From: Spirochaetales bacterium
Lineage (GTDB): Bacteria; Spirochaetota; Spirochaetia; DSM-27196; Alkalispirochaetaceae
Direction: 5' to 3'
NCBI GenBank assembly: GCA_028282545.1
Contig: JANQHT010000074.1
Span: 1 to 56,510, forward strand
DNA length: 56,510 bases
This document shows, in pieces, positions 39,512 through 49,700 of this stretch; position 1 is the stretch's first letter; each line of letters opens with the position of its first letter. A program made the position numbers and the translations under genes. Below the pieces are notes generated by a model. That model was not told where the DNA came from. It searched no databases and saw only the letters and a list, made by a program, of their open reading frames with translations.

Positions 39512-41149
39512 ATGAGCGTCGTCTTTGTTGCGGGGCATCGGAATCCCGACATGGATTGCACCTGTGCCGCGTACGCATACGCCGCGCTCAAAGGACGTAC
39601 GGACCCCGCCAACGACTACGTGGCGATCCGGTCGGGGCCCATAAACGCGCAGATCGAACTCGCCTTTGCCCGGGCCGGCGTCGATGCGCCCGAACACCGC
39701 GACACGATCGCGCCGACGGTAGGGGAGGTAGCGCACGATCCGGAGGTGCATCTGCACGTGGGTGACCCGATCCTCGAGGCGATCAGGACGGTTCGGCAGA
39801 AGACGGTGAGCGCGATTCCCGTGTTCGATTTCACGGAGACCCTGGTAGGCGTGGTGGGCGTCAACGAAATAGCCGATTACGTGTTGTCGACCCACGGCGA
39901 AGAGCGCCCGGTCTACACCTTTCGCGTTGAAAACCTGCCGCGGGTCCTTCCCGGAACCCTTCACCAAGTGGGGGACCGGCCGGAGTTCTCGGCACCGATC
40001 ATGACCGGCTCGATGCCGTTGGCGCAGACGATCAGCCGGCTTGCGGCGCTCTCCTTCAAACCGCTGCTCGTCGTCGGCAACAGGACGGAGATCCTCTCCT
40101 ACGCGGTAGAGAGCGATCTTCCGGCTATCGTCGTGACGGGAGTGGAATCGATACGGGACATTTCGGCCGATCTCACCGGGTACCGGGGCGCGGTGTTCCT
40201 TTCGGACGCGGACACCGCCGAATCGATACGGCTCGTTCGCTTGAGCGCCCCGGTGGCCACCCTCGTATCGGGCACTCTTCCGCGCCTCAGCTCCACAATG
40301 GATTTCGAGGAAGCGAAACGGATGCTCCTCTCATCACAATTCCGCGGACTGCCCGTCTTCGAGGAGGGGCGGTTCAAGGGAATGGTGACGCGCCGCTCCT
40401 TTATCGAACGCCCCAGGCCCAAAATCATCCTCATGGACCACAACGAGCTGCCCCAGGCGGTGGACGGGAGCGAGTCCGCGGAGATCGTTGAAATCGTCGA
40501 TCATCATCGATTATCAGCGCCGGACACGGCCACGCCGATCTCAGTAACGACGCGGCCCGTGGGAAGCACCTGTACCCTCGTTTGGCAGGAGTTCCGCCTC
40601 CACGGCGAGCAACCGGATCCCGCCACCAGCGTGCTGCTCCTTTCGGGAATTATCTCCGACACGGTCAACCTCAACTCTCCGACGACAACCGCCGCGGACG
40701 CCCTGGCCGTGGAGCAACTCGCCGCGGAAACGGGCATCGACCCCGACGACTACGCATCGGAACTCTTTGCGCAGCTCAAAGCGCTCCAGGAACGGGAGCC
40801 CCGCGAAATTGTCGAATCCGATTTCAAACAGTACGACGAAAGCGGCGTTGTCTTTGGTATCGGTCAGGTGGAGGTTACCACCCTGCGCGACTCCGAGGCG
40901 TATACGGAGCGCCTTTCCCGTGCTCTCGAGCGCACCGCCGCCGATCGAGGTATTCGGTGGGCGATGCTCATGGTTACCGACGTGATGAAGCGGAACAGCC
41001 TCCTGCTCACCTCCGGGTACCAGGAGGCGGAGGAACGACTCCCGTATCACCGCGAAGCGGATCGCCTCTTCTACCTTCCCGACGTCGTTTCGCGCAAAAA
41101 ACAGCTCCTCCCGGGCGTTCTCCAGGTGATCAGACAACTGCACCGGTAG
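39512..41149 (+). CDS. DHH-family inorganic-pyrophosphatase-like protein with CBS and DRTGG domains
   Basis: The 545-aa protein has a split DHH phosphoesterase core: VFVAGHRNPDMDCTCAAYAYA at the N-terminus, ILMDHNELPQAV and EIVEIVDHHRLS near 310-330, and a C-terminal DHHA2 domain (SGYQEAEERLPYHREADRLFYLPDVVSRKKQLLPGV). Between residues 70 and 295 lie CBS segments (HVGDPILEAIRTVRQKTVSAIPVFDFT ... FRGLPVFEEGRFKGMVTRRSFI) around a DRTGG-like region. This is the nucleotide-regulated family II PPase layout. It may be co-transcribed with mtlD. Confidence 0.88.
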   Translation: MSVVFVAGHRNPDMDCTCAAYAYAALKGRTDPANDYVAIRSGPINAQIELAFARAGVDAPEHRDTIAPTVGEVAHDPEVHLHVGDPILEAIRTVRQKTVSAIPVFDFTETLVGVVGVNEIADYVLSTHGEERPVYTFRVENLPRVLPGTLHQVGDRPEFSAPIMTGSMPLAQTISRLAALSFKPLLVVGNRTEILSYAVESDLPAIVVTGVESIRDISADLTGYRGAVFLSDADTAESIRLVRLSAPVATLVSGTLPRLSSTMDFEEAKRMLLSSQFRGLPVFEEGRFKGMVTRRSFIERPRPKIILMDHNELPQAVDGSESAEIVEIVDHHRLSAPDTATPISVTTRPVGSTCTLVWQEFRLHGEQPDPATSVLLLSGIISDTVNLNSPTTTAADALAVEQLAAETGIDPDDYASELFAQLKALQEREPREIVESDFKQYDESGVVFGIGQVEVTTLRDSEAYTERLSRALERTAADRGIRWAMLMVTDVMKRNSLLLTSGYQEAEERLPYHREADRLFYLPDVVSRKKQLLPGVLQVIRQLHR

Positions 41150-41240
41150 CCGCTCCCGGGCGGTGCGACCGTCGTTTCAGCCGGTCCCGTTCAGCTAATC
41201 ACCTGCGGTTGTCGCTCCCGGTCGGGCGGCCCCATTCACC

Positions 41241-42809
41241 TCAGGAATCGCCGTTCACGTACCGGTTGAAGTAGTATTCGAAGGAGTCGATGATCGCTTC
41301 CCAGGACGCTTCAACGATGTTTTCGTGGACCCCTACGGTATCCCAGGACGTTTCGTGATCGGTCGAGGTAACGAATACGCGCACCTTCGCCGCCGCGGCC
41401 TCTTCCGGATTCAATACCCGCACTCGGTAGTCGCTGAGCGCAATGTCTTTCAGAAATGGGTAAAACGGAGTCAGCGCGTCTCGCAAGGCGTGGTCCAGCG
41501 TTTCCACGGGGCCCACGCCGACCGAGGCCCCCATGATCTCGCGACCCTCCGTATTCAGAAAGACGCGCCCTACCGTCTGGGAGGGTGCGTCGGCGGTCTT
41601 GTAGCTCTCGAGGTGGTAGTTTCGAAGTTCCACGAGAGGTTTGTACTTGCCGAGCGCCTTTCGAACGAGTAGGTCGAAGCTCGCCTCCGCCGCCTCGTAC
41701 TCGTACCCCTGGACCTCCTTTTCCTTCAGCAGTTCCGTGAGGCCGGTAACCACGTCGGACTTCTTGGAGAATTCGCCGTAGCTGCGCATCTTTTCGAGCA
41801 CCGTCGATTTCCCGGCCAGTTCGGAAAGCACGATGTGCCGCTCGTTGCCGACCAACTCGCTCTTCACGTGCTCCATCAGGTAATCCGCCTTGGCAAGTAC
41901 GTCCGCGTGCTGCCCCGCCTTATGGCTGAACGCCGCGTCACCGACGTAGGGGGCGCGCCGATCGGGAATGATGTTCGCCTTTTCCGACACAAATCTCGAT
42001 AGGTGCGTGAGATGCGCCAAGCGCTCCGATACGTTTGACTCGTGCGGCGTTTTGAGGACCAAGTTGGGGATAAACGTACAGAGGTCCGCGTTCCCGCACC
42101 GCTCGCCCCACCCATTGATGGTGCCCTGGATGTGGACCGCGCCGGCGTCCACCGCGGCGAGGCTGTTGGCGATCGCTACGCCGCAGTCGTTGTGGAAGTG
42201 TCCCCCCAGGGGACCCAGGGTATCGGCCGGCAGGTTTGCCATGGTGTTCGCCACTTCGGTCGTTACCGTACCGCCGTTTGTGTCACACAGGACCAGACAA
42301 TCCGCGCCGGCGTCGTGGGCGGCGCGCAGGACCTGTACGGCGTAGTCGGGGTCATCCTTGTAGCCGTCGAAGAAGTGTTCCGCATCGAAGAAGACTTCCC
42401 GCCCCTCCGCTTTGAGGAACCGGACCGAGTCGGCGATCATCTCGAGGTTCTCTTCCTTGGTGGTCTGCAGCACCTTGTCGACGTGCGCTTTCCACGTCTT
42501 TCCGACGATGATCACCGTTTCCGTCTCGGCATCGAGGAGCGCCCGGATGTGTGCATCTGAGGAAGCTGTACCGTTCGCTTTTCGCGTCGAACCGAACGCA
42601 ACGATACGGGTGTGCCGGAAGCGTTCCGACCGGCATTGCCGGAAGAAGGCGGCCTCCTTTTCGTTTGACAGGGGAAACCCGCCCTCCACGTAGTCGATCT
42701 TCATCGCGTCCAGTTCGTGGGCGATCTTGATCTTGTCGTCCAGCGTGTAGTTGACGGCTACTCCCTGCATCCCGTCCCGTAGCGTCGTGTCGTACACCGT
42801 TACCTTCAT
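41241..42809 (-). CDS. cimA: (R)-citramalate synthase
   Basis: The 522-aa enzyme condenses pyruvate and acetyl-CoA to citramalate, the first step of the threonine-independent isoleucine route. It has [29 protein letters not shown], the metal-binding [21 protein letters not shown], and [15 protein letters not shown]-terminal LeuA allosteric domain (about 390-515) is a feature of feedback-inhibited forms. ATG at 42809 is preceded by GAGGTGG. A leader peptide and attenuator lie upstream, consistent with isoleucine control. 2-isopropylmalate or homocitrate synthase is less likely because the N-terminal motifs are CimA type. Confidence 0.93.
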   Translation of the reverse strand: MKVTVYDTTLRDGMQGVAVNYTLDDKIKIAHELDAMKIDYVEGGFPLSNEKEAAFFRQCRSERFRHTRIVAFGSTRKANGTASSDAHIRALLDAETETVIIVGKTWKAHVDKVLQTTKEENLEMIADSVRFLKAEGREVFFDAEHFFDGYKDDPDYAVQVLRAAHDAGADCLVLCDTNGGTVTTEVANTMANLPADTLGPLGGHFHNDCGVAIANSLAAVDAGAVHIQGTINGWGERCGNADLCTFIPNLVLKTPHESNVSERLAHLTHLSRFVSEKANIIPDRRAPYVGDAAFSHKAGQHADVLAKADYLMEHVKSELVGNERHIVLSELAGKSTVLEKMRSYGEFSKKSDVVTGLTELLKEKEVQGYEYEAAEASFDLLVRKALGKYKPLVELRNYHLESYKTADAPSQTVGRVFLNTEGREIMGASVGVGPVETLDHALRDALTPFYPFLKDIALSDYRVRVLNPEEAAAAKVRVFVTSTDHETSWDTVGVHENIVEASWEAIIDSFEYYFNRYVNGDS

Positions 42810-42861
42810 GGTCCACCTCGCATCGGTCTGCCGTCCGGCTGCCGCGCGACGAGCGCCCGGC

Positions 42862-42893
42862 AAAAAAAAACCGCCCTTCCAACGGAAGGACGG
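42862..42893 (-). terminator. Attenuator terminator upstream of cimA
   Basis: On the minus strand CCGTCCTTCC-GTT-GGAAGGGCGG (42893-42871) forms a 10-bp stem (one G-U pair) followed at once by nine Ts (42870-42862), a textbook intrinsic terminator inside the leader of cimA. The upstream segment CGGAAGGA (in the leader-peptide 3' end) can pair with TCCTTCCG of the terminator's 5' arm over 8 bp, giving an antiterminator. Confidence 0.85.
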
Positions 42894-42915
42894 CTCTTCT
42901 GGCCCAGGCTGTTGC

Positions 42916-42987
42916 CTATCCTTCCGCCCCCGTGGGTGGCTCAATAATAATGAGGATAGACACAATGGCCGCGCCGGACTTGATCAC
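42916..42987 (-). CDS. cimA leader peptide, 23 aa, Ile/Leu-codon run
   Basis: A minus-strand frame from GTG (42987) to TAG (42916-42918) encodes a short peptide with the run SILIII (codons ATC CTC ATT ATT ATT) and an earlier AIV, then EPPTGAEG. A shorter version from GTG 42963 is possible. The promoter -10 ends 6 nt before GTG 42987, the same leaderless spacing as other genes here. Ribosome stalling at the Ile codons would free the antiterminator and allow cimA transcription when isoleucine-tRNA is scarce. Confidence 0.7.
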   Translation of the reverse strand: MIKSGAAIVSILIIIEPPTGAEG

Positions 42988-42993
42988 GGGCAA

Positions 42994-43022
42994 AGTCTGC
43001 GTGATATGACAAAACGTGTCAA
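42994..43022 (-). promoter_or_regulatory. Promoter of the cimA leader
   Basis: Minus strand: -35 TTGACA (43022-43017), exactly 17 nt, -10 CAGACT (42999-42994), then 6 nt to GTG 42987. The -35 is perfect and the -10 is weak (3 of 6). Confidence 0.55.
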
Positions 43023-43069
43023 GGATTGCAGACAACCGGCCTGCGTCAACGTATAGTTGAAATGAAGGA

Positions 43070-44767
43070 ATGGATCGAAAGCAGACGTTCGAACGGCTCG
43101 TGGAAACCCTTACCTCAGACGAACGCCGCCAGATGCTGGCGCGAATCTCGAAGTCCTTTCAGGGAGCGTCGGAACCCATATACCTGGCCGGCGTTTCCGC
43201 GCGCTTCGATCCGGAAAAGGAGTATCGTTCGCTTCCGTGGTGGCAACGACTCTGGGTGGCCCTGGTTTCGATCTTTCGGGCGCGTCCCAGGGACGAGATC
43301 ATGTCGGAGTTCGCCATGCGCGCCACCGTGGAGTCAATTCGTGAATCCGCCGGGGACATTCTGGACCAAAGAAAACGGCTGCTGCTCGTACCATTCCGGG
43401 ATCATATCGCCGGAATAGGCGAGGCGATTCCGGTAATCCGCGACTCCTTTGCGGCGGTGAGTGGGCCAAATCGTTCCAGTTTCGTGGTGTACCTGGCGGC
43501 AATGCGAATTGCGCTTGAACACCGGGAGCTGATGCTGCTGACAGACTCCGATGCGATCGCGTCGCGGGAGGGTACCAACGAGGCCGCGGTGAAACGGCAG
43601 GTGCGCCAGGAACTGGATAAACGAATGGAATCGATTCCCATCCGATCCCGTTCCGATATGATGATGACCGTCCGCGTAGTCGATCTCCTCTACAGCCTGA
43701 CGCAATTCCCATTCCAAACGGTCCTGGAGTGTTTCGAAGCGGGCGGGGGGAATGACGTCGGCCTGTGCTCGTTCGACTACGTGAGCAGGCACCTGGACTC
43801 GCTGGCTACGACGGTGGTGGCGCTCAAGGATGCGATCGATCCAACGGCGCTGGAGGCGGTCATCCTCTACGCGGGTTCCGATACGGCAAAAACGATGACC
43901 GGTGAGGAACTCTCCCGGTGGGTGCACGTGGAGATGAGCAAGATGACCGGCGCGCTCACGCGCATCCGCGACCATACGCGGGCGCTGGAACTCGAAAAGG
44001 TACTGCGGGTTGTACACGACGATCTCTCCTTTGAGGTGGCGCAGGCGGCGGGCGGCGAAGACTGGTTCCTGGTCTACAAGCGGTTCCTCGGGGAACGTCT
44101 TACCCGCGGAGTAGCGGAACACCGGATCCGACGACGGTTCAGGGAGCTTTCCGTGACCGCCATGCACCTCTTCTCGCACCTCCTGCAGCCGCTCCCAGGC
44201 TATCCGGGAGAGAGCGATGACAAGCCGGTGAGATTCTTTTGGTCCGCCGCGGTGATGTCGCTCTTTTTTCAGAAGTTCTATGACGCGATGCGTCCGGTGT
44301 TGAAAGCGGTTTTGGTCCAGGGCGAATTCTACAAACCGGGAAATCGGGCGCAGTTCAACGACGCCTACAACGAGCTATCCAATTTCGGAGTCCAGTGGGG
44401 AAAGGTAACGACGGACCTGGAGTCCGGCGGGGCCCTCCGGGGGCTGATTGACGGGATGCACGACGCGGAGCAACGGCGGGCCGTCGTCGAGGAACTGGAG
44501 AATCGGGTGCTCGCCATTCGAACCGCGCTCCTGCGAAGCGTGGACATGCTCTCAAACCTCATGCACGGAATCCTCTACGCCCAGCCGGGCAGTACCTTTG
44601 ACTCGCTTTCCAACTTCGGAGAAATCGGTGGCCGGCGAAACGCGGAACTCCTCGAGGAGATGAAGGGCGTTGCCGAACAACTGGCATCGGTTCGAGGCCT
44701 CATCGTAGACCTCGCTTCAGTCGAGGAAGAGGCCGAGGCACTCGGCGCCTTTGTGGGCAACGGGTGA
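43070..44767 (+). CDS. DUF5312-like spirochaete-specific protein
   Basis: The 565-aa protein begins MDRKQTFERLVETLTSDERRQMLARI and contains YRSLPWWQRLWVALVSIFRARPRDEIM, a hydrophobic or amphipathic stretch, within an otherwise long helical sequence. The pattern fits what I recall of DUF5312, a family known mainly from treponemes and relatives, function unknown. No signal peptide is visible. ATG has an AAGGA site. A -10-like TATAGT lies at 43052-43057. It is divergent from the cimA leader and just before argS. Confidence 0.75.
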   Translation: MDRKQTFERLVETLTSDERRQMLARISKSFQGASEPIYLAGVSARFDPEKEYRSLPWWQRLWVALVSIFRARPRDEIMSEFAMRATVESIRESAGDILDQRKRLLLVPFRDHIAGIGEAIPVIRDSFAAVSGPNRSSFVVYLAAMRIALEHRELMLLTDSDAIASREGTNEAAVKRQVRQELDKRMESIPIRSRSDMMMTVRVVDLLYSLTQFPFQTVLECFEAGGGNDVGLCSFDYVSRHLDSLATTVVALKDAIDPTALEAVILYAGSDTAKTMTGEELSRWVHVEMSKMTGALTRIRDHTRALELEKVLRVVHDDLSFEVAQAAGGEDWFLVYKRFLGERLTRGVAEHRIRRRFRELSVTAMHLFSHLLQPLPGYPGESDDKPVRFFWSAAVMSLFFQKFYDAMRPVLKAVLVQGEFYKPGNRAQFNDAYNELSNFGVQWGKVTTDLESGGALRGLIDGMHDAEQRRAVVEELENRVLAIRTALLRSVDMLSNLMHGILYAQPGSTFDSLSNFGEIGGRRNAELLEEMKGVAEQLASVRGLIVDLASVEEEAEALGAFVGNG

Positions 44768-44816
44768 CGCGGGCATTACCGATCGGGTAGTATCCCCAAA
44801 CCACGGACGATCTGAC

Positions 44817-46547
44817 ATGAAACACTACTACGACAAGTGGCGGAGCGCGGTTGTCGCTGCGCTTATACGGGTGGCAAGCGACGAGCCGGACAGCGGTGCC
44901 ATCGACTCGGCGGTTGCGGTGGAGACTCCGCCGGATGACACAAAGGGCGACATCGCCTTCCCTATGTTTCCCCTATCGCGAATCCTGCGTGCGAACCCCG
45001 CCGTAATTGCATCCGAGGTCTGTGACGCTATCGAAACGGGGCCAAACGAACGGGTGGTCGCGGACGGTCCCTACGTGAACGTGTTCCTTGACCGAAAGGC
45101 CGTTGCCCGGGAGACCATTGAAAGCGCCCGGGCGGGGGCGGACCTCTATGGAGCGGGCCGGGAGATGGCGGGCGAACGAATCATGGTCGAGTTCTCGGCG
45201 CCGAACACGAACAAACCGCTTCATCTCGGTCACCTGCGGAATGACGCGCTCGGGGAGAGTGTCGCCCGGATATGCGCGAACGCTGGCGCCGATGTTCGTC
45301 GGGTCAACCTCATCAACGACCGGGGGATTCACATCTGCAAGTCGATGCTCGCCTATCACCGCTTTGGTGAAGGTGCCACTCCGGAGAGCACCGGCACAAA
45401 GCCGGACCACTTTGTGGGTGAATACTACGTCCGGTTCGCACAGTGGGCCAAAGATGACCCAAAGGCCGAAGCGGAGGCGCGGGAACTGCTGCAACGGTGG
45501 GAAGAGGGTGATCCGGAAGTGGTCGAACTCTGGAAGAAGATGAACGCCTGGGCCGTTGCGGGTATTTCGCAGACCTACGCCAGGACCGGGATCTCTTTCG
45601 ACAAGATCTACCTGGAGAGTGAAACGTACTCTCTGGGCCGAGCGGAGGTACTCAAGGGACTCGACACCGGCGTGTTCACCCGGGATGAGAAAGGAACGGT
45701 GTGGGTGGATCTGACCGATATCGGGTTGGATCGGAAGGTTTTGCTCCGCGGTGACGGGACCTCGCTCTACCTGACCCAGGACATCGGAACGGCGATGGAG
45801 CGCCACCGGGAGTGGCCCTTTGACCGCCTGGTCTACGTTGTGGGCAGCGAACAGCGGTACCACTTCCAGGTGCTCTTCGAAGTACTGCGCCGCCTAGGCC
45901 AGGAGTGGGCACGGAACCTGGTTCACCTGTCGTACGGCATGGTCAACCTTCCCGACGGAAAGATGAAATCGAGGGAGGGTACCGTTGTCGACGCAGACGA
46001 TCTCCTTGACGAGTTGACCCGGATGGCGGAGGCGGAGATTCGCGACAAGGACCGGGTGGAAGAGTCGGCGGTAGGCGAAACGGCGCACCACGTGGCGATC
46101 GCGGCACTTCACTACTACCTGCTGCAGACCTCGCCGGCGAAGGACATGGTGTTCGACCCGGCGGAGTCGCTTTCGTTTTCCGGGGACACGGGGCCCTACC
46201 TCCAATACGTGGGTGCCCGGATCGCGAGCGTACTCCGTCGAAATCGCGAGAGCGGTGAGGGCACCTATTCGGGACGGGTAAACGACGACGAGTGGGCGCT
46301 AACCAAATGCGTGACGCGGTTCCCCGACGTCTGCGCGGATGCGGCCCGGCAGATCAACCCGTCACTCATTGCCAACCACCTGTTTGATACCGCCAAGGCG
46401 TTCTCCCGTTTCTATCACGACAATCCGATCGCCGTCGCGGACGATGCGGAGGTCCGCGCCTTCCGGCTCGCCCTCTGTGAGTCGGTGGCGGTGGTCATGC
46501 GAAACGGGCTGCGGCTTCTGAACATCCCCTTTGTGGAAGCGATGTAA
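44817..46547 (+). CDS. argS: Arginyl-tRNA synthetase
   Basis: A 576-aa class I synthetase. The HIGH motif appears as HLGH in FSAPNTNKPLHLGHLRN (near residue 133), the KMSKS-like motif as KMKS in NLPDGKMKSREGTVVD. The N-terminal additional domain (KGDIAFPMFPLSRILRANP) and C-terminal anticodon-binding domain (ANHLFDTAKAFSRFYHDNPI ... LRLLNIP) are present. ATG at 44817 begins the conserved region, 49 bp after the DUF5312 stop. Confidence 0.97.
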   Translation: MKHYYDKWRSAVVAALIRVASDEPDSGAIDSAVAVETPPDDTKGDIAFPMFPLSRILRANPAVIASEVCDAIETGPNERVVADGPYVNVFLDRKAVARETIESARAGADLYGAGREMAGERIMVEFSAPNTNKPLHLGHLRNDALGESVARICANAGADVRRVNLINDRGIHICKSMLAYHRFGEGATPESTGTKPDHFVGEYYVRFAQWAKDDPKAEAEARELLQRWEEGDPEVVELWKKMNAWAVAGISQTYARTGISFDKIYLESETYSLGRAEVLKGLDTGVFTRDEKGTVWVDLTDIGLDRKVLLRGDGTSLYLTQDIGTAMERHREWPFDRLVYVVGSEQRYHFQVLFEVLRRLGQEWARNLVHLSYGMVNLPDGKMKSREGTVVDADDLLDELTRMAEAEIRDKDRVEESAVGETAHHVAIAALHYYLLQTSPAKDMVFDPAESLSFSGDTGPYLQYVGARIASVLRRNRESGEGTYSGRVNDDEWALTKCVTRFPDVCADAARQINPSLIANHLFDTAKAFSRFYHDNPIAVADDAEVRAFRLALCESVAVVMRNGLRLLNIPFVEAM

Positions 46548-46651
46548 TACTACAAATATGTCGACCGTTCTGTCGGTTTGCCTACATTTTGGTGGGATGT
46601 ACCTGCAGGTGGGAAACCGCGGGACGTGCTAACTCGTTATATTCAATGTGG

Positions 46652-46667
46652 TTGCATAAATATGCAA
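46652..46667. promoter_or_regulatory. Palindrome next to the gltB promoter
   Basis: TTGCATA-AA-TATGCAA is a perfect 7-bp inverted repeat directly upstream of the -24 element. It could be the binding site of a repressor or activator of gltBD. A second palindrome, ACCTGCAGGT, lies at 46601-46610, about 90 bp upstream of the predicted start. Confidence 0.5.
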
Positions 46668-46669
46668 TA

Positions 46670-46685
46670 AGGCACGGTTTTTGCA
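46670..46685 (+). promoter_or_regulatory. Sigma-54 (-24/-12) promoter of gltBD
   Basis: AGGCACGGTTTTTGCA differs from TGGCACG-N4-TTGCW only at the first base; GG (46671-46672) and GC (46683-46684) are 10 nt apart. The predicted start is near 46696, 23 nt before the gltB ATG, leaving room for the GAGGTG ribosome-binding site. Sigma-54 control of nitrogen-assimilation genes is well established in other bacteria. Confidence 0.7.
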
Positions 46686-46718
46686 TGCCATAGTTTGCAA
46701 CGGAATCGAGGTGAAGAA

Positions 46719-49700
46719 ATGAGCGGAGGGCAACGCCCCCAAAAGATAGGACTGTACGATCCGGCCTACGAACACGACGCGTGCGGAGTAGGCTTTGTCG
46801 CAAAGATTGACGGTACGCGGAATCACGAAATCCTCCGTCAATCGGAGGAAATACTCGTCAACATGAGCCATCGCGGCGCGGTTGGAGCGGAGGTGAATAC
46901 CGGTGACGGCGCGGGGGTCCTCACGGCGCTGCCGTACGGCTTGTTGGAACGGGTGGTGAGGGAGGAACTCGGCGTTGATGTTCCTCCCGAAGGACGCCTC
47001 GCTGCCGGGGTCGTCTTCCTTTCGCGCTACGACGAAGAGCGCGACGCGTGCAAGGCCGCCTTTGAACGGATCTGTAACGAGACGGGCGAGCGGTTTCTTG
47101 CCTGGCGCCCCGTCCCCGTTCGCGAAGCGGGGATCGGCCCTTCGGCCAGGGCTTCGCAGCCCACTATCGAAATGGCACTGATCGTTTCGGAAAGGGGCGG
47201 AGAATCGTTCGAGCGCAATCTCTATCGAATCCGGAAACGCGCCGGGAATGAGATCCGGGCGAGCCGGATAGACCCGGGCAACGTCTTTTACGTATGCAGC
47301 TTGAGCAGCCGCGTGATCGTGTACAAGGGGATGGTGACGCCGGAGCAGCTCTTTGCGTTCTATGCGGATCTGAGCGACCCGGCCTACACCACCCACCTTG
47401 CGATGGTGCACTCCCGGTTCTCGACCAACACCTTTCCCAGTTGGGATCGGGCGCAGCCCTTGCGCGTTATGAGCCACAACGGAGAGATCAATACCCTCCG
47501 AGGAAACGAAAACAAGATGCGTGCCCGGGAAGGGCAGATGAAGTCGGAACTCTTCGGCGACCGGATTGGAGACATTCTCCCGGTGGTGGAACCGGACCTG
47601 TCGGACAGCGGCACCTTCGACAACGTCCTGGAGCTTCTCCTCATGACCGGCCGGGAACTCCCGGAAGCGGTGATGATGATGATTCCCGAGGCGTGGCAGA
47701 CGCACCCGCACATGCCGCAGAAGGGGCGCGACATGTACGAGTACATGAGCGCGCAGATGGAGCCTTGGGACGGACCGGCGTCGATCGTTTTCACGGACGG
47801 CCGCGTGATCGGTGCGGTTCTCGATCGGAACGGACTGCGCCCCAGCCGCTACTACGTTACCCAGGACGGCACCGTTGTCATGGCGAGCGAAGTGGGTGTC
47901 CTCGCTATCGAAGAGGAGCGTGTTGCCTCCAAGGGGCGCCTCCAGCCGGGGCGGATGTTCCTCGTGGACTTTGAACAGAAGCGCATCGTCGACGACGAGG
48001 AGTTGAAGAACGGCATTGCAGACCGCCACCCCTACGGCGAGTGGATATCGCGCCAGAAGCTGACAATAGGCGAACTCCCGGGGGCGCCGGGCGCCCCGGG
48101 ACTGGACGAAGAGACGATTCTCCCGCGCCTGCGGGCGTTCGGTTTCACGATTGAACATCTCCAGATGATCATAAAGCCCATGGCGGAAACATCGAAAGAG
48201 CCCCTCGGGAGCATGGGAAACGACACGCCCCTGGCGGTCCTCTCAAACCAGCCGCGCCTGGTGTACGACTATTTCAAGCAGCTCTTTGCGCAGGTGACAA
48301 ATCCACCGATCGATTCGATCCGGGAAGCCACGATCATGAGTCTGGCGGCCTACATCGGTCCCGAGGGAAACTTGCTCACGCGTGAAGAGCACCACGTGCA
48401 CCGGCTCTTCCTTGAACAGCCGATCCTCACGAACGCCGAGACGGCAAAGATAAAATCACTGGAGTACCGCGATTGGACCAGTACGATCATTGACACGACC
48501 TTCCGAGCGGCCGCCGGCGAGTCGGCGCTGGAGAGCGCGATCGAACGGGTCTGTACGGAAGCCGACGAGGCGGTGAGAGCGGGTTTTACCGTGATCGTTC
48601 TCAGTGACCGCGCCGTTGGGGAGACGCGCGCCCCGATAAGTGCGCTCCTGGCGGTCGGGGCCGTCCACCATCGCCTGGTGCGCACGCACAAACGAACGCG
48701 GGTGGCCCTCGTCGTGGAGAGCGGCGAGCCCCGGGAGGTGCACCATTTCTGTACGCTCGTTGGGTACGGCGCCGACGCGGTCAACCCCTACCTGGCGTAC
48801 GAGGCGATGTGGAAGCTCCGCAAGGACGGCCAATTGGAGACGACCCGGGACGACCGGGCGATCGTCGACGCCTACCGGGCGGCCATCAACAAGGGGATGC
48901 GCAAGGTTTTCGGCAAGATGGGCATCAGTACCCTGGAGAGCTACAAGGGGGCGCAGATCTTCGAGGCGGTGGGAATCGCGGACCCGGTGATTTCGCGCTG
49001 TTTCGCCGGTACCGCCAGTCGTATCCAGGGCATCGGCTTCGAAGGGCTCGCCCGGGAGGGACTTCGCCGCCACGAGCTGGCGTTCCCCCGCGGTAACCGC
49101 CCCATCGGCGGCGACTACCTGAACACCGGTGACTACCAGTACCGATTCGGTGGAGAGATGCACATGTGGGACCCGCAGTCGATCGCGGACCTGCAGATCG
49201 CCGTCCGGACCGACGACTACGGTGCGTTCAAGCGCTTCTCGGAACGACAGAACCAGCGCAGTACCTCCCAGGCGACCCTGCGCGGTCTCCTGCGCCTGCG
49301 AAAGGGAACGCCGGTATCGATCGAAGAGGTGGAACCGGTAGAGGCGATCACGCGCCGCTTCGTAACCGGCGCGATGAGCTTCGGCTCAATCAGCCTCGAA
49401 GCGCACGAAACGCTCGCCGTTGCCATGAACCGGATCGGGGGCAAGTCAAATACCGGCGAAGGGGGCGAGATCCCCTCACGGTTCATTCCGCTGGATAACG
49501 GTGACTCCAAACGCTCCGCAATCAAGCAGGTTGCGAGCGGACGGTTCGGTGTCAATATCGACTACCTGGTCAACGCCGACGAAATCCAGATCAAGATGGC
49601 CCAGGGTGCGAAGCCCGGTGAGGGTGGCGAACTTCCCGGCCACAAGGTCTTCGACATCATCGCAAAGACGCGCTTTTCGACACCCGGCGTAGGCCTCATC

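Noticed and set aside
41150..41240. Terminator between the pyrophosphatase-like gene and cimA
   Set aside because: GC-rich sequence with partial inverted repeats, but no stable stem with a U-run on either strand could be made out by eye.
46629..48158. A 509-codon minus-strand frame opposite the start of gltB
   Set aside because: Antisense shadow of gltB; it also runs across the sigma-54 promoter region and shows no family motifs.
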